Translations under genes and position numbers: made by a program | Part shown: positions 40,138 through 49,026 of the stretch, one piece after another | Position numbering within the stretch: the stretch's first letter is position 1 | Layout of the letters: each line of letters opens with the position of its first letter | Notes under the pieces: model-generated | Databases searched by the model: none | What the model saw: the letters and a program-made list of their open reading frames with translations, nothing else | Told to the model about the DNA's origin: nothing | From: Pseudarthrobacter sp. SSS035 | Lineage (GTDB): Bacteria > Actinomycetota > Actinomycetes > Actinomycetales > Micrococcaceae | Assembly: GCF_023273875.1 (NCBI RefSeq) | Contig: NZ_CP096882.1 | Location: 3,906,001-3,970,000 of the forward strand | Direction: 5' to 3' | DNA length: 64,000 nt

Positions 40138-40170
40138 AAGGCCGGCACCCCGTCAGGGTGCCGGCCTTTC
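40138..40170 (+). terminator. Intrinsic terminator after ettA
   Basis: GGCCGGCACCC pairs with GGGTGCCGGCC around CGTCA, followed by TTTCT. It starts about ten bases after the ettA stop. Confidence 0.92.
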
Positions 40171-40232
40171 TGCTGCCTGCCGGAAGCCAGTCAGCCCGCT
40201 CTGCCAGCCGGGCTTAGTCAGCCCGCTCAGCC

Positions 40233-41213
40233 TCAGTTCCGCCCGGCCTTGCGGATCTGGTGCTCCAGGACTTTGGACTGGAACGCGCCAACTACTTTGT
40301 TTTTCAGGTCGGTGGGAACCCGGACCATGCCCTCCTGTGCCACCGAGGCAACGTGCTGCCCGGCCCGGTTGAAGATTTTGCCCGTGGCGAGGCCGCGGGC
40401 TCCCTGGGCGCTGGGGGATTCCTGGACGTAGAGCAGCCATTCGTCCACCCGGGCGGGACGGTGCCACCACATGGCGTGGTCGAGGCTGGCGACACTCATG
40501 CCGGGCGTGATCCAGCTCAGCCCGTGGCGGCGCAGGATGGATTCCAGCAGCGTGTAGTCGCTGGCGTAGGCCAGGGCAGCCCGGTGCAGGTTTGAGTCAT
40601 CGGGCATGGGCCCGAACGTCTTCATCCAGACGGCGTTCCGGGCCTCCTTCTTGCCTTTGGCCGAAACGTAGAGTGGCGGGTCGACGTGCCTGATGTCAAA
40701 GGGCCGCTCGTAAGCCCAATGCTGGGCGATGGGGTGGTCGAACTTGCCCAGCAGGTCGGCCGTGCTGGGCAGCGACTCAGGATCGGGAATGCCGGCGGGC
40801 ATCTTGGATTCGTGGTCGAGGCCTTCGTCCAGGTCCTGGAAGGACGCGATCATCGAAAGGATGGGCACGCCTTCCTGATACGCGTGAACTCGCCGGGCCG
40901 AGAAGGACCTGCCGTCACGCAGGCGCTGGACACCGAACGTGATGGGCTTGTTGGCGTCGCCGGGCCGGAGGAAATAGCCATGCATGGAATGGACAAACCG
41001 TTCCGGGTCCACCGTCTTCATGGACGCGACCAGCGACTGGGCCAGCACCTGGCCGCCGAACACACGCTGCCGGGGCTGCTGCTGCGATGGGCCGAGGAAG
41101 ATGTCCTCATCCGTCCGGGCGCCCTCAAGCTCACCAAGGTCAAGGAGATGGATGAGCGTTTCGGTGGGGTCGCCGCTGGGTGGCGCCAGCAGTCCGGTTT
41201 CGGCTTCAGTCAT
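40233..41213 (-). CDS. tesB: Acyl-CoA thioesterase II
   Basis: A 326-aa double hot-dog thioesterase that hydrolyses medium- to long-chain acyl-CoA in the cytoplasm. Motifs: RVFGGQVLAQSLVAS and VHSMHGYFLRPGD in the N-terminal hot dog, RRVHAYQEG, then WITPGMSVASLDHAMWWHRP with the catalytic Asp in the C-terminal hot dog, and SAQGARGLATGKIF. Somewhat longer than E. coli TesB (286 aa) through insertions. It is divergent from the 218-aa gene at 41277. Confidence 0.95.
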   Translation of the reverse strand: MTEAETGLLAPPSGDPTETLIHLLDLGELEGARTDEDIFLGPSQQQPRQRVFGGQVLAQSLVASMKTVDPERFVHSMHGYFLRPGDANKPITFGVQRLRDGRSFSARRVHAYQEGVPILSMIASFQDLDEGLDHESKMPAGIPDPESLPSTADLLGKFDHPIAQHWAYERPFDIRHVDPPLYVSAKGKKEARNAVWMKTFGPMPDDSNLHRAALAYASDYTLLESILRRHGLSWITPGMSVASLDHAMWWHRPARVDEWLLYVQESPSAQGARGLATGKIFNRAGQHVASVAQEGMVRVPTDLKNKVVGAFQSKVLEHQIRKAGRN

Positions 41214-41276
41214 GGATTGACTCTAGACGTCGCCCCGCCGCTGCTCAACCAAGCTTCAGCCGGTAGTGTTCTTAAT

Positions 41277-41933
41277 GTGTCTGACCTACTTACGAAGTCC
41301 TTCCGGTTCGCCGATCCGCGTGATCTCGCCGATCTGCGCACATTCACCACCCGTGCCAAGACGGTCGACGACGGCGCCATCCGGCTTCAGGCCGCAGGTT
41401 CCGTTCTCGCGGCCTACGTGTGCATTCTGCGGCCCCGCCTGCTGGGCGAATCCACCCCCACCATCCTGGGCCTGCGGACCATGGCGCTGGCGGAACCTTC
41501 CGCGATTGACGTGACGGTGTCGCTCTCAGCCGTCCTTGACCGGCTTGCCAGGGCAGGGGAGGACGACGTCGAGCTGCCGGTTCCGCCGTCCACCGTCACC
41601 GAATCGTGGACAGGCGTCGGCGCACCGCGCACCGGCTGGGAACTGGTGGGTGCGTTGCCGGATGCCGAACTCCGGCGCGCGGCCGAAGCCGGCATCACCG
41701 AAGTGGCGGGCATTATGCCCGCCCAGCCGGGGGCGCTGATCGTCAACAACGCACGCGCCGCTGTGTGGGGCCGGGCCCTTGATGACTCCGGCCTTCCGGC
41801 AGGAGCCGCCTTCGCGGCCCTCACCCTGGGATTCCTCGCAGACGCGGACCAGAAGCTGTACCGGGCGGGCCGTTGGTTCCGCCTCAGTGGTCCACGCGGT
41901 CACGTCCTGGCACGCACCGGCAGCGGCCTCTAA
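41277..41933 (+). CDS. Conserved hypothetical protein of Micrococcaceae
   Basis: A 218-aa protein with GC-rich third codon positions, hence a real gene. It is mostly helical, with no catalytic motif recognised; segments such as VLAAYVCILRPRLLGESTPT and MPAQPGALIVNNARAAVWGR suggest a small alpha/beta fold. The start is taken at a GTG because the frame upstream overlaps the tesB start; the Shine-Dalgarno signal is weak and the mRNA may have a short leader. No function is proposed. Confidence 0.75.
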   Translation: MSDLLTKSFRFADPRDLADLRTFTTRAKTVDDGAIRLQAAGSVLAAYVCILRPRLLGESTPTILGLRTMALAEPSAIDVTVSLSAVLDRLARAGEDDVELPVPPSTVTESWTGVGAPRTGWELVGALPDAELRRAAEAGITEVAGIMPAQPGALIVNNARAAVWGRALDDSGLPAGAAFAALTLGFLADADQKLYRAGRWFRLSGPRGHVLARTGSGL

Positions 41934-41985
41934 AACCCGGCCAGCCGCCGTCGTACGCGCCCATACGCTAAGCCCGAAGGCCGCG

Positions 41986-42438
41986 TCAGGCCTCCGACGG
42001 GCTGTTCACCATGGACAGCGCGGCGCGTTCCATGTAGTCCCAGAGCGTTCCCTCGTACAAGGGTGGCAGTTCCAGGGCATCGACAGCGGTCCGCATGTGG
42101 GACAGCCAGCGGTCCTTGGCCTCCGGCGTGACCCGGAACGGTATGTGGCGCATCCGCAGGCGCGGGTGGCCGCGTTCTTCGCCGTACGTGGTGGGGCCGC
42201 CCCAGTACTGCTCCAGGAACATCAGGAACCGCCGCTTGGCCGGTTCGAGGTCCTCCTCCGGGTACATCGGGCGCAACAGCGGGTCCGTGGCGACGCCGTC
42301 GTAAAAGACATCGATCAGCTTGACGAACGTCTCGTGTCCGCCCACGGCGTCGTAGAAGTTGTCTGTGTAGCCGGGCTGGCTAAAGGGATCGTTCTGCATA
42401 AGCTGGCGTGGCTGCTGCGGCTCGGCGGGTATGGTCAT
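41986..42438 (-). CDS. glbO: Truncated hemoglobin, group II (GlbO-like)
   Basis: A 150-aa heme protein. The distal side has the FYDAVGGHETFVKLIDVFYD segment with the B10-type tyrosine region, the proximal histidine is in HPRLRMRHIPF, and the group-II tryptophan at G8 is in DRWLSHM. GlbO proteins bind oxygen tightly and are linked to peroxide or nitric-oxide metabolism. It starts 4 bp after the mscS stop, so the two genes form an operon. An alternative start at MQND, 13 residues in, is possible. Confidence 0.93.
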   Translation of the reverse strand: MTIPAEPQQPRQLMQNDPFSQPGYTDNFYDAVGGHETFVKLIDVFYDGVATDPLLRPMYPEEDLEPAKRRFLMFLEQYWGGPTTYGEERGHPRLRMRHIPFRVTPEAKDRWLSHMRTAVDALELPPLYEGTLWDYMERAALSMVNSPSEA

Positions 42439-42442
42439 GTCT

Positions 42443-43135
42443 CTATTCTCCGGCCTTTTGCTCGGTCTTTTTGGCCTCGGTGGCGGGCGCACTCAGGGCA
42501 GTGTCCTGCGCGGCGACCGGCACGTCCGGCACCGGCACGTACTTGCCCTGCGAACGGTTGCCGACGCGAAGGATCTCGCCATTACGGAGGTACCAGATGG
42601 CGCCGTCCTCCGAGCGGACCCGGGTGATGCGCAGCCCCATGGACTCGACCACACCCACTACTTCGCTGGTTTCGATGACGTCGCCGATGCCGTACTGGTC
42701 CTCAATCGTGATGAAGATGCCGGCGAGGAAGTCACGGATCAGCTGCTGGGCGCCAAAACCAATGGCGATACCCAGGATTCCCACGCTGGTCAGCAGCGGA
42801 GCGATGTTGATGTTCAGGTTCTGCAGCACATACATGGTAGTGATTACGGCCACCAGAACTCCCACGATGCTGTTGAGCAGGGAACCGATGGTCTCCGCCC
42901 GCTGCACTCGGCGCTCATGATCCAGGGCACGCAGGGCGGGGGCAACCCACTTGAAGTGCGGTTTCTTGAAGAAATTGGTACCCGCAGCCACGCGCTTGGT
43001 GATCCGCGATATCACGAACGTCGCCACCAGCCACACAGCGATTCCGACGCCAAGGCTAATTGCGATGCCCGTGATGCTGACACCGTCGGGCTGCGAGGTG
43101 AGGGGCGGGGGTGTAATCGACATCGTGCTGAACAT
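42443..43135 (-). CDS. Small-conductance mechanosensitive channel (MscS family)
   Basis: A 230-aa membrane channel. Three transmembrane helices are visible (ITGIAISLGVGIAVWLVATF, LLNSIVGVLVAVITTMYVLQ, then the pore-lining TM3 with the glycine/alanine pattern VGILGIAIGFGAQQLIRDFL). The beta-domain follows (EDQYGIGDVIETSEVVGVVE), then an ordinary MscS domain cut short by a disordered C-tail. It protects against hypo-osmotic shock. Start chosen at ATG 43135 with AAGGAG ten bases upstream. It is the first gene of an operon with glbO. Confidence 0.93.
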   Translation of the reverse strand: MFSTMSITPPPLTSQPDGVSITGIAISLGVGIAVWLVATFVISRITKRVAAGTNFFKKPHFKWVAPALRALDHERRVQRAETIGSLLNSIVGVLVAVITTMYVLQNLNINIAPLLTSVGILGIAIGFGAQQLIRDFLAGIFITIEDQYGIGDVIETSEVVGVVESMGLRITRVRSEDGAIWYLRNGEILRVGNRSQGKYVPVPDVPVAAQDTALSAPATEAKKTEQKAGE

Positions 43136-43257
43136 AGAGGCAAAACTCCTTGGGGGGATCACCGGCGGCGGCCGGGGGATGACGTCGGCCCATGCACAGG
43201 TTCGCCCGTGGCATAAGGCTCTATTCTCTTTCAACCCTAGCGTCGTAGCGTGGCCCC

Positions 43258-44250
43258 ATGCGCATCCTCATTCTGGGCGGAACCGCCTTTCTCTCATCTG
43301 AAATCGCCGGGCAAGCCGTTTCCGCAGGTCACACAGTCACGTGCCTGGCTCGCGGATCCGCGACGGAACCGCCAGCCGGTGTCCGGTGGGTAAAAGCGGA
43401 CCGTTCACTCGGCGCGAACAGCTACGCACAAGTGGCAGGGGAGTGGGATGCGGTCATTGACGTGGCCCGCGATCCTGACCTGGCCAACGGGGCGCTGGCC
43501 GCCCTGGCCCACAGGGCTGCCCACTGGACATTTGTGTCCAGCTGCTCCGTCTACGCAGACCCTTCGACGCCGGGAGCGTCCGAGGACGCCGCACTCCTGG
43601 CCCCCTTGCCGGCCGGCACGGAATCCACTCCCGAGAACTATGGGGAATCCAAGTCAGCGATTGAACAGGCCACCCTGGAAGCCGTGGGCGACAGGGCGCA
43701 CCTCTGCCGCGCCGGCCTGATCGGGGGCCCCGGCGACGGAACGGACCGGTACGGCTACTGGCCCGCAAGGTTTGCAAGGGACAACGCCCCGGCCGTGGTC
43801 CCGGCCATCGCCGGCCACGCCACGCAGGTCATTGATGTCCGGGACCTCGCGGCCTGGGTCCTCGATGCTGTCGAGCGCGGGGTGACAGGGCCGCTGAACG
43901 CTGTGGGGGACCACGTGCCCTTTGGCGAGTACATCGAGGCGGCCACAACGGTGGCCGGGTACCAAGGCGAGGTCCTCAAGGCTCCCGAGGATTGGCTCCT
44001 GGAGTCCGGGATCGACTATTGGGCCGGACCGGACTCCTTCCCGCTGTGGCTGCCGCCCGGCCACGAAGGGTTCTGCAACCGCAGCAACCACGCCGCCAGG
44101 GCCGCCGGGCTCGCAATAAGGCCCTGGCGGGAAACCCTGGCGGCCACCCTGGAGGACGAACGCCGCCGCGGCCTGGACCGCCCCCGCAAGGCAGGGCTCA
44201 CACCCGCCACCGAAACACGGCTGGCAGACGAGCTTGTTCGAAGCCGCTGA
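43258..44250 (+). CDS. NAD-dependent epimerase/dehydratase family protein (extended SDR)
   Basis: A 330-aa atypical extended SDR. It starts directly with the nucleotide loop MRILILGGTAFLSSEIAGQA. The catalytic Tyr-x-x-x-Lys is YGESK, and SSCSVYAD carries the serine. The substrate region (LWLPPGHEGFCNRSNHAARA) is typical of a reductase subgroup common in Micrococcaceae whose substrate is unknown. No Shine-Dalgarno sequence is evident before the ATG, so the mRNA may be nearly leaderless. It is divergent from mscS-glbO. Confidence 0.88.
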   Translation: MRILILGGTAFLSSEIAGQAVSAGHTVTCLARGSATEPPAGVRWVKADRSLGANSYAQVAGEWDAVIDVARDPDLANGALAALAHRAAHWTFVSSCSVYADPSTPGASEDAALLAPLPAGTESTPENYGESKSAIEQATLEAVGDRAHLCRAGLIGGPGDGTDRYGYWPARFARDNAPAVVPAIAGHATQVIDVRDLAAWVLDAVERGVTGPLNAVGDHVPFGEYIEAATTVAGYQGEVLKAPEDWLLESGIDYWAGPDSFPLWLPPGHEGFCNRSNHAARAAGLAIRPWRETLAATLEDERRRGLDRPRKAGLTPATETRLADELVRSR

Positions 44251-44276
44251 GTCCGGCCGAGCTACCCAGTTGGGTC

Positions 44277-44750
44277 TCAGGCCACCTCGGTCACGGGTGA
44301 ATGATGCACGGGGAAGTTGACGCTCCGGGCGATGAAACAGACCGCGTTGGCTTCGCGGTGAAGCTGTTCCGCCAGATCCACATGGGCCGCGTCCACCACG
44401 GTCACCCGCGGGTTCAGCGTGACGGACTCGAACTGTCCGCTGCCGTCGCGGTTCAGCCGCATAACACCGGTGGCGTCGTCCTGATAGTCGGTCACCACCA
44501 CACCGTGCTTCACCGCCACATGCAGGAACGACAGCATGTGGCACTGCGCCAGCGCCGCCAGGAGCAGCTGCTCCGGGTTGTAGCGGTCACGGTCCCCATG
44601 GAACGTCGGATCGGCGGAACCGGGCAGGACCGGCAGCCCGGGGATCCGGATGTCGTGGTCCCGTGAGTAGCCCCGGTACGACGACGTGCCGTCGCCCAGG
44701 TTGCCGGTCCACTGCACGGTCAGGGAATAGTGGTGCTCGCCCAGGCCCAC
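44277..44750 (-). CDS. OsmC-family peroxiredoxin-like protein
   Basis: A 157-aa protein of the OsmC/Ohr family, with both redox cysteines (LAQCHMLSF and ANAVCFIARS). The N-terminal strands (HYSLTVQWTGN) and the FHGDRDRYNPEQLLLAALA segment match the YhfA/OsmC-like subgroup. Such enzymes reduce organic hydroperoxides in the cytoplasm with dihydrolipoamide or similar thiols. It starts at a GTG 9 bp after the pepN stop, so the two are co-transcribed. Confidence 0.9.
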   Translation of the reverse strand: MGLGEHHYSLTVQWTGNLGDGTSSYRGYSRDHDIRIPGLPVLPGSADPTFHGDRDRYNPEQLLLAALAQCHMLSFLHVAVKHGVVVTDYQDDATGVMRLNRDGSGQFESVTLNPRVTVVDAAHVDLAEQLHREANAVCFIARSVNFPVHHSPVTEVA

Positions 44751-44759
44751 GGCGCCGGC

Positions 44760-47327
44760 CTAGGCTTCGCCCGGCAGTACGTCGGCCGCGCGTGCCCGCA
44801 ACGCCCGGGCCACGCCGTCCCGGTTTTCCAGCATCATGCGGCGCAGGGCGCTGCTGTCGGCCGGAAGACCGGCGAGGAAAGCATCCGTCCGGTCAACCGT
44901 TGCCTGCGTGGTCAGCAGCGCCGGATAAAGCCCGACGACGATCTGCTGGGCGAGTGCGTGCGTGCGGTCCGCCACGATCCCGGGAACAGCCTCGAAGTAC
45001 TTTTCCGCGTACGGCTCGAGCAGCGAACGGTCCAGCACCCGCATAAAGCCTGAGACCGCTGAGCCCTGGAGCGCATTGGAGAGTTCTCCCGTGACCACGA
45101 CCGAGTCCCACGCGGCGGCCTTGGCTTCGGCGGTGGGGATGGCCGCCGTGGCCAGCGCCGCGGCGTTCTGTCCGCTCGCGGTGTTGTCGCGCTCCAGTTC
45201 GGCGTCGATCTGTGCCTGGCCCCGCCTGCCACCGGCCACCAGGGATGCCAGCAGCTCCCAGCGGAGGTCCTGGTCCACGGCCAGCCCATCCAAGGTCGCC
45301 GTGCCATCCAGGAGTCCGGCGACGGTGTCCTGCTGGCCCGGGCTGCCGGCCAGCAGGGCAAACGACTTCACAAACTGCAGCTGCGCGTCGGACCCGCCAA
45401 GGGCTGCACTGGCCAGGTCCCACAGCGTGTCCACGGCGGTGACCGTTGTGGCCTCGCGGTGCTCCTCGGCCACATAGAAGTTCAGCGTGGTGGCCAGCTG
45501 GCGCAGCTGGACCAGGATCACCGACGAATCCGATTCCGCGGCCACGTTGGCCAGGATCAGCTCCACGTACCGGCGCGCCGGGGACTCGCCATCGCGGGCA
45601 GCGTCCCAGGCGGAGTTCCACACCAGGGTGCGCGGCAGGCTCTCGCTGAAGTCCTTCAGGTGCGCCGTTGCCGTGGCGAGGGACTTCTCGTCCAGCCGGA
45701 CCTTGGCGTAGGCGAGGTCGTCGTCGTTGACCAGGATCAGGTCAGGCTGCGCCAGGCCCGCCAGCTCCGGCACCTCGGTGCGCTCACCGTCGACGTCGAG
45801 CTCCTCGCGGTGCACGCGCTCCAGCTTGCCTGCGCTGTTCAGGTTGTAGAACCCGACGGCGAGCCGGTGCGGACGGATAGTGGGCCACTCCTCGACGGCT
45901 GACTGCACGATGGTGAAGGACGTCAGCGTCCCGGAGCCGTCCACGGAGAGCTCCGGCTTGAGCGTATTGACGCCGGCGGTCTCCAGCCAGAGGCGGCCCC
46001 ACTGGTCCAGGTCGCGGCCGCTGGCCTTCTCCAGCTCCACCATGAGGTCGCTCAGCTCGGTGTTCTGCCAGGCGTGCTTCGCGAAATACTCCCGGACCCC
46101 GGCCATGAACTGTTCCGGTCCCACCCAGGCCACCAGCTGGCGCAGGACTGAGGCGCCCTTGGCGTAGGTGATGCCGTCAAAGTTGACCTCCACATCCTGG
46201 AGGTCGTTGATGTCGGCGAAAATCGGGTGAGTGGTGGGCAGCTGGTCCTGGCGGTAGGCCCAGGACTTCTCCACCGAGGCAAAAGTGGTCCACGCGCTGG
46301 TGAAGGACGTGTTTTCCACGGCCGCGAGGTGCGACATGTATTCGGCGAAGGATTCGTTGAGCCAGAGGTCGTTCCACCAGCGCATCGTCACCAGGTCGCC
46401 GAACCACATGTGCGCGAGTTCGTGCAGCACGGTGATAGCCCGGCGCTCGATCTGGGCCCCGGTCACCTTGCTCCGGAAAACGTAGCCTTCCAGGATGGTC
46501 ACCGCGCCGGCATTCTCCATGGCGCCCGCGTTGAACTCGGGCACAAAAAGCTGGTCGTACTTCTCGAACGGGTACGGGAAGCCGAACTGCGCCTCGAAGA
46601 ATTCGAAGCCCTGGCGGGTCAGGTCAAAGATGTTGTCCGCGTCGAGATACTGCATCAGGGACTTCCGGGCAAAAACTCCCAGCGGGATCACGCGGCCGTC
46701 GGAACTGGCCACTTCGCTGCGGACCGACTGGTACGGGCCGGCGATCAGGGCGGTGACGTAGGAAGACAGGCGCGGTGTGGCGGCGAACGTCCAGACCGAG
46801 CGGGCGCCGCCGTCGTCCCCTGGTGTGGCTTCCACCGGGGCGGGGGTGGGGGAGTTGGAGATGACATCCCAGTGCGACGGCGCCGTGACCGTGAACCTGA
46901 AGGTGCCCTTGAGGTCGGGCTGCTCAAACACCGCGAACATCCGGCGCGAATCGGGAACCTCGAACTGCGTGTACAGGTACACCTCGTGGTCCACCGGATC
47001 GACAAAGCGGTGCAGGCCTTCGCCGGTGTTCATGTACGGCGCGTCGGCCACCACCGTGAGCTCGTTGGCCGCGGCCAGGTCCGGCAACTGGATCCGGATA
47101 CCGTCGGACACTGCCGCAGGGTCCAGGGCGTGCCCGTTGAGCGTAATGCTGTGCACGGCGTGGGTTACGGCGTCGATGAAAGTGGTGGAACCCGGCACTG
47201 CCGTGAACTTCACGGTGGTGGTGGTCCCGAAGACCTTCCCGCCCCTGGTCAGGTCGAGGATGACATCGTAGGAGTCAACGTTGATGAGTGCGGCACGCTC
47301 GCGGGCTTCGGCGCGAGTCAGGTTCAT
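44760..47327 (-). CDS. pepN: Aminopeptidase N (M1 family)
   Basis: An 855-aa zinc aminopeptidase that trims neutral and basic N-terminal residues from peptides. The substrate-anchoring motif GAMENAG is at residues 268-274, and the zinc site HELAH at 302-306 with E325 in LWLNESF. The N-terminal saddle domain, thermolysin-like domain and long helical ERAP1-like C-terminal domain are all complete. Start at the ATG at 47327 with GGAGG upstream; the frame runs on to 47474 without similarity. The osmC-like gene follows at 9 bp. Confidence 0.96.
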   Translation of the reverse strand: MNLTRAEARERAALINVDSYDVILDLTRGGKVFGTTTTVKFTAVPGSTTFIDAVTHAVHSITLNGHALDPAAVSDGIRIQLPDLAAANELTVVADAPYMNTGEGLHRFVDPVDHEVYLYTQFEVPDSRRMFAVFEQPDLKGTFRFTVTAPSHWDVISNSPTPAPVEATPGDDGGARSVWTFAATPRLSSYVTALIAGPYQSVRSEVASSDGRVIPLGVFARKSLMQYLDADNIFDLTRQGFEFFEAQFGFPYPFEKYDQLFVPEFNAGAMENAGAVTILEGYVFRSKVTGAQIERRAITVLHELAHMWFGDLVTMRWWNDLWLNESFAEYMSHLAAVENTSFTSAWTTFASVEKSWAYRQDQLPTTHPIFADINDLQDVEVNFDGITYAKGASVLRQLVAWVGPEQFMAGVREYFAKHAWQNTELSDLMVELEKASGRDLDQWGRLWLETAGVNTLKPELSVDGSGTLTSFTIVQSAVEEWPTIRPHRLAVGFYNLNSAGKLERVHREELDVDGERTEVPELAGLAQPDLILVNDDDLAYAKVRLDEKSLATATAHLKDFSESLPRTLVWNSAWDAARDGESPARRYVELILANVAAESDSSVILVQLRQLATTLNFYVAEEHREATTVTAVDTLWDLASAALGGSDAQLQFVKSFALLAGSPGQQDTVAGLLDGTATLDGLAVDQDLRWELLASLVAGGRRGQAQIDAELERDNTASGQNAAALATAAIPTAEAKAAAWDSVVVTGELSNALQGSAVSGFMRVLDRSLLEPYAEKYFEAVPGIVADRTHALAQQIVVGLYPALLTTQATVDRTDAFLAGLPADSSALRRMMLENRDGVARALRARAADVLPGEA

Positions 47328-47437
47328 ACCTGGCAAGTGGGGCCTCCAGAAGGGGTTGCGGTTGCCGGCGGGCGGTGGCCTGCACCGGCACAGTGAAGTC
47401 ATTCTGTCACGGCCTCCGGCGGGAGTAGCGTTAATGC

Positions 47438-48454
47438 ATGGGAAAGTTCCGGGATTCGGTGGATACCAAGGCACTGCGCTTCGCCGTCGGCTTCCCCGTG
47501 GTCCTGGCGGCGGCTTTTGTGTTCTGCGCCTTCTTGCTGCGTCCCGATCTTCCGGACCCCGTAGCCATCAGCTGGACGGCCGACGGCGGCGCCTCCTTTG
47601 CCCCGTTCGGGGCCTATGCGGGCGGCGGCGCGCTGCTTATCATCGCCTCAGGCTGGCTGGTGATGTTCCAGGCGGCACCGCTGTCCCGGCCCGCTGTGAT
47701 GCGCCGGATGATGATGGGGACGGGACTGTTCCTGAGCCTGTTCATCACCAGCGTCCTGGCGGCCGGGCTGGTGGGGCAGGCCGGCCTCGCGGACGCCCGG
47801 GAGTCCCGGGTGGATCTCACGGTCCTCGCCTTAGGCAGCGGGGCGGCATTGTCGCTGGGTGTCATCATGGGCTTCGTGTTCAAGGCCGACCGGCAGTGGT
47901 CGCTTGACGATGACCGGGCCCTGGAGCAGGCCCTCGCCCGCGAGCTTGACCCGGAGCTTGCGGGGGACACGTTCCGGATGTGGGTGCACGCCCGCAGCTC
48001 CGTCTTTGTGATGATCGCGGTGGCCAGCCTGTTCCCGGCCGCGCTGATCGCTGTGGCGCTGCCCTGGCTCGGGGCCCTGGTGGCTGCCCTCGCCGTGGTG
48101 GCCGCTGCTTTCCTCTGCGCCCGCGTCAAGGCCGACCGCCGCGGCCTGCGTGTCCTGGTGGCCGGCGTGCTGCCGGTCATGGATGTGCCGGCGGCCGCGA
48201 TCTCCACCGCAAGTGCCGCGGACGTCCGCGCCGCCGACTACGGCGGGTGGGGCTACCGCAACCACAGCGGCACCGCCGCGATGCTGGTCAGCAGCGGCCC
48301 CGCCGTCGTCGTTCATCAAACAGATGGGCGCAACCTTGCGGTCAGCGGCGGCAGCCCGGCATCCGCGGCCCGCCTGGCGGAAGTCCTGACACGGGTGGCT
48401 GCCAGGGCGCACGGTGGCACGTCCGGCGAACACGCGCCGGAGTCTGAGTCCTAG
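47438..48454 (+). CDS. DUF1648-type integral membrane protein
   Basis: A 338-aa membrane protein. The N-terminal part has a DUF1648-like LPDPVAISWTADGG motif between the first two helices; about six hydrophobic helices follow (for instance LFLSLFITSVLAAGLVGQAG, ALSLGVIMGFVF, LFPAALIAVALPWLGALVAA). The C-terminal soluble part (ADYGGWGYRNHSGTAAMLVS) resembles the PH-like domain fused to such proteins. Function unknown. It is divergent from pepN, and the next gene, rpiB, starts 77 bp downstream. Confidence 0.8.
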   Translation: MGKFRDSVDTKALRFAVGFPVVLAAAFVFCAFLLRPDLPDPVAISWTADGGASFAPFGAYAGGGALLIIASGWLVMFQAAPLSRPAVMRRMMMGTGLFLSLFITSVLAAGLVGQAGLADARESRVDLTVLALGSGAALSLGVIMGFVFKADRQWSLDDDRALEQALARELDPELAGDTFRMWVHARSSVFVMIAVASLFPAALIAVALPWLGALVAALAVVAAAFLCARVKADRRGLRVLVAGVLPVMDVPAAAISTASAADVRAADYGGWGYRNHSGTAAMLVSSGPAVVVHQTDGRNLAVSGGSPASAARLAEVLTRVAARAHGGTSGEHAPESES

Positions 48455-48531
48455 TAACCTTGTCCCTGAAGATCTGACCCTGGCCCGATCCAGCACTGCT
48501 GGCCCCGGCGCCGAAACGAACGGATACTGCT

Positions 48532-49026
48532 GTGACTTCTTCCCCTGCCTTCCCGCGGGTACACATCGCCACCGACCACGCAGGCATGGAACTCAGCGCC
48601 CACCTGGTCAGCCACCTCACGGCCAAGGGCTACGACGTGGTGGACCACGGCCCCAAGGAATACGACGCCCTGGACGACTACCCGTCCTTCTGCATCAACG
48701 CAGCGCTCGCCGTCGTCGCTGACCAGCAGGCAGGAATCCACGCCCTGGGCATCGTCCTGGGCGGCTCGGGCAACGGTGAGCAGATCGCCGCCAACAAGGT
48801 CAAGGGGGTCCGCGCAGCCCTCGCCTGGAACCACTCCACCGCAACTTTGGCACGCGAACACAACGACGCCAACGTGGTGGCCGTGGGCGGCCGCCAGCAC
48901 ACTGTCGAGGAAGCAACTGAACTGATCGAGGCGTTCCTGGCTGAGCCCTTCAGCAACGACGAAAGGCACGTCCGCCGCATCGGCAAGATCGCGGCTTACG
49001 AAACCACCGGCGAGGTCATCGAGTAG
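48532..49026 (+). CDS. rpiB: Ribose-5-phosphate isomerase B
   Basis: A 164-aa RpiB/LacAB-family isomerase that interconverts ribose 5-phosphate and ribulose 5-phosphate. ATDHAGMEL carries the substrate-binding D/H pair, and the active-site loop LGGSGNGEQIAANK has a glutamate in the base position, as described for mycobacterial RpiB, in place of cysteine. GTG start. Its TAG overlaps the GTG of the next gene (nei-like), showing coupling with a DNA-repair gene, an arrangement seen across actinobacteria. Confidence 0.95.
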   Translation: MTSSPAFPRVHIATDHAGMELSAHLVSHLTAKGYDVVDHGPKEYDALDDYPSFCINAALAVVADQQAGIHALGIVLGGSGNGEQIAANKVKGVRAALAWNHSTATLAREHNDANVVAVGGRQHTVEEATELIEAFLAEPFSNDERHVRRIGKIAAYETTGEVIE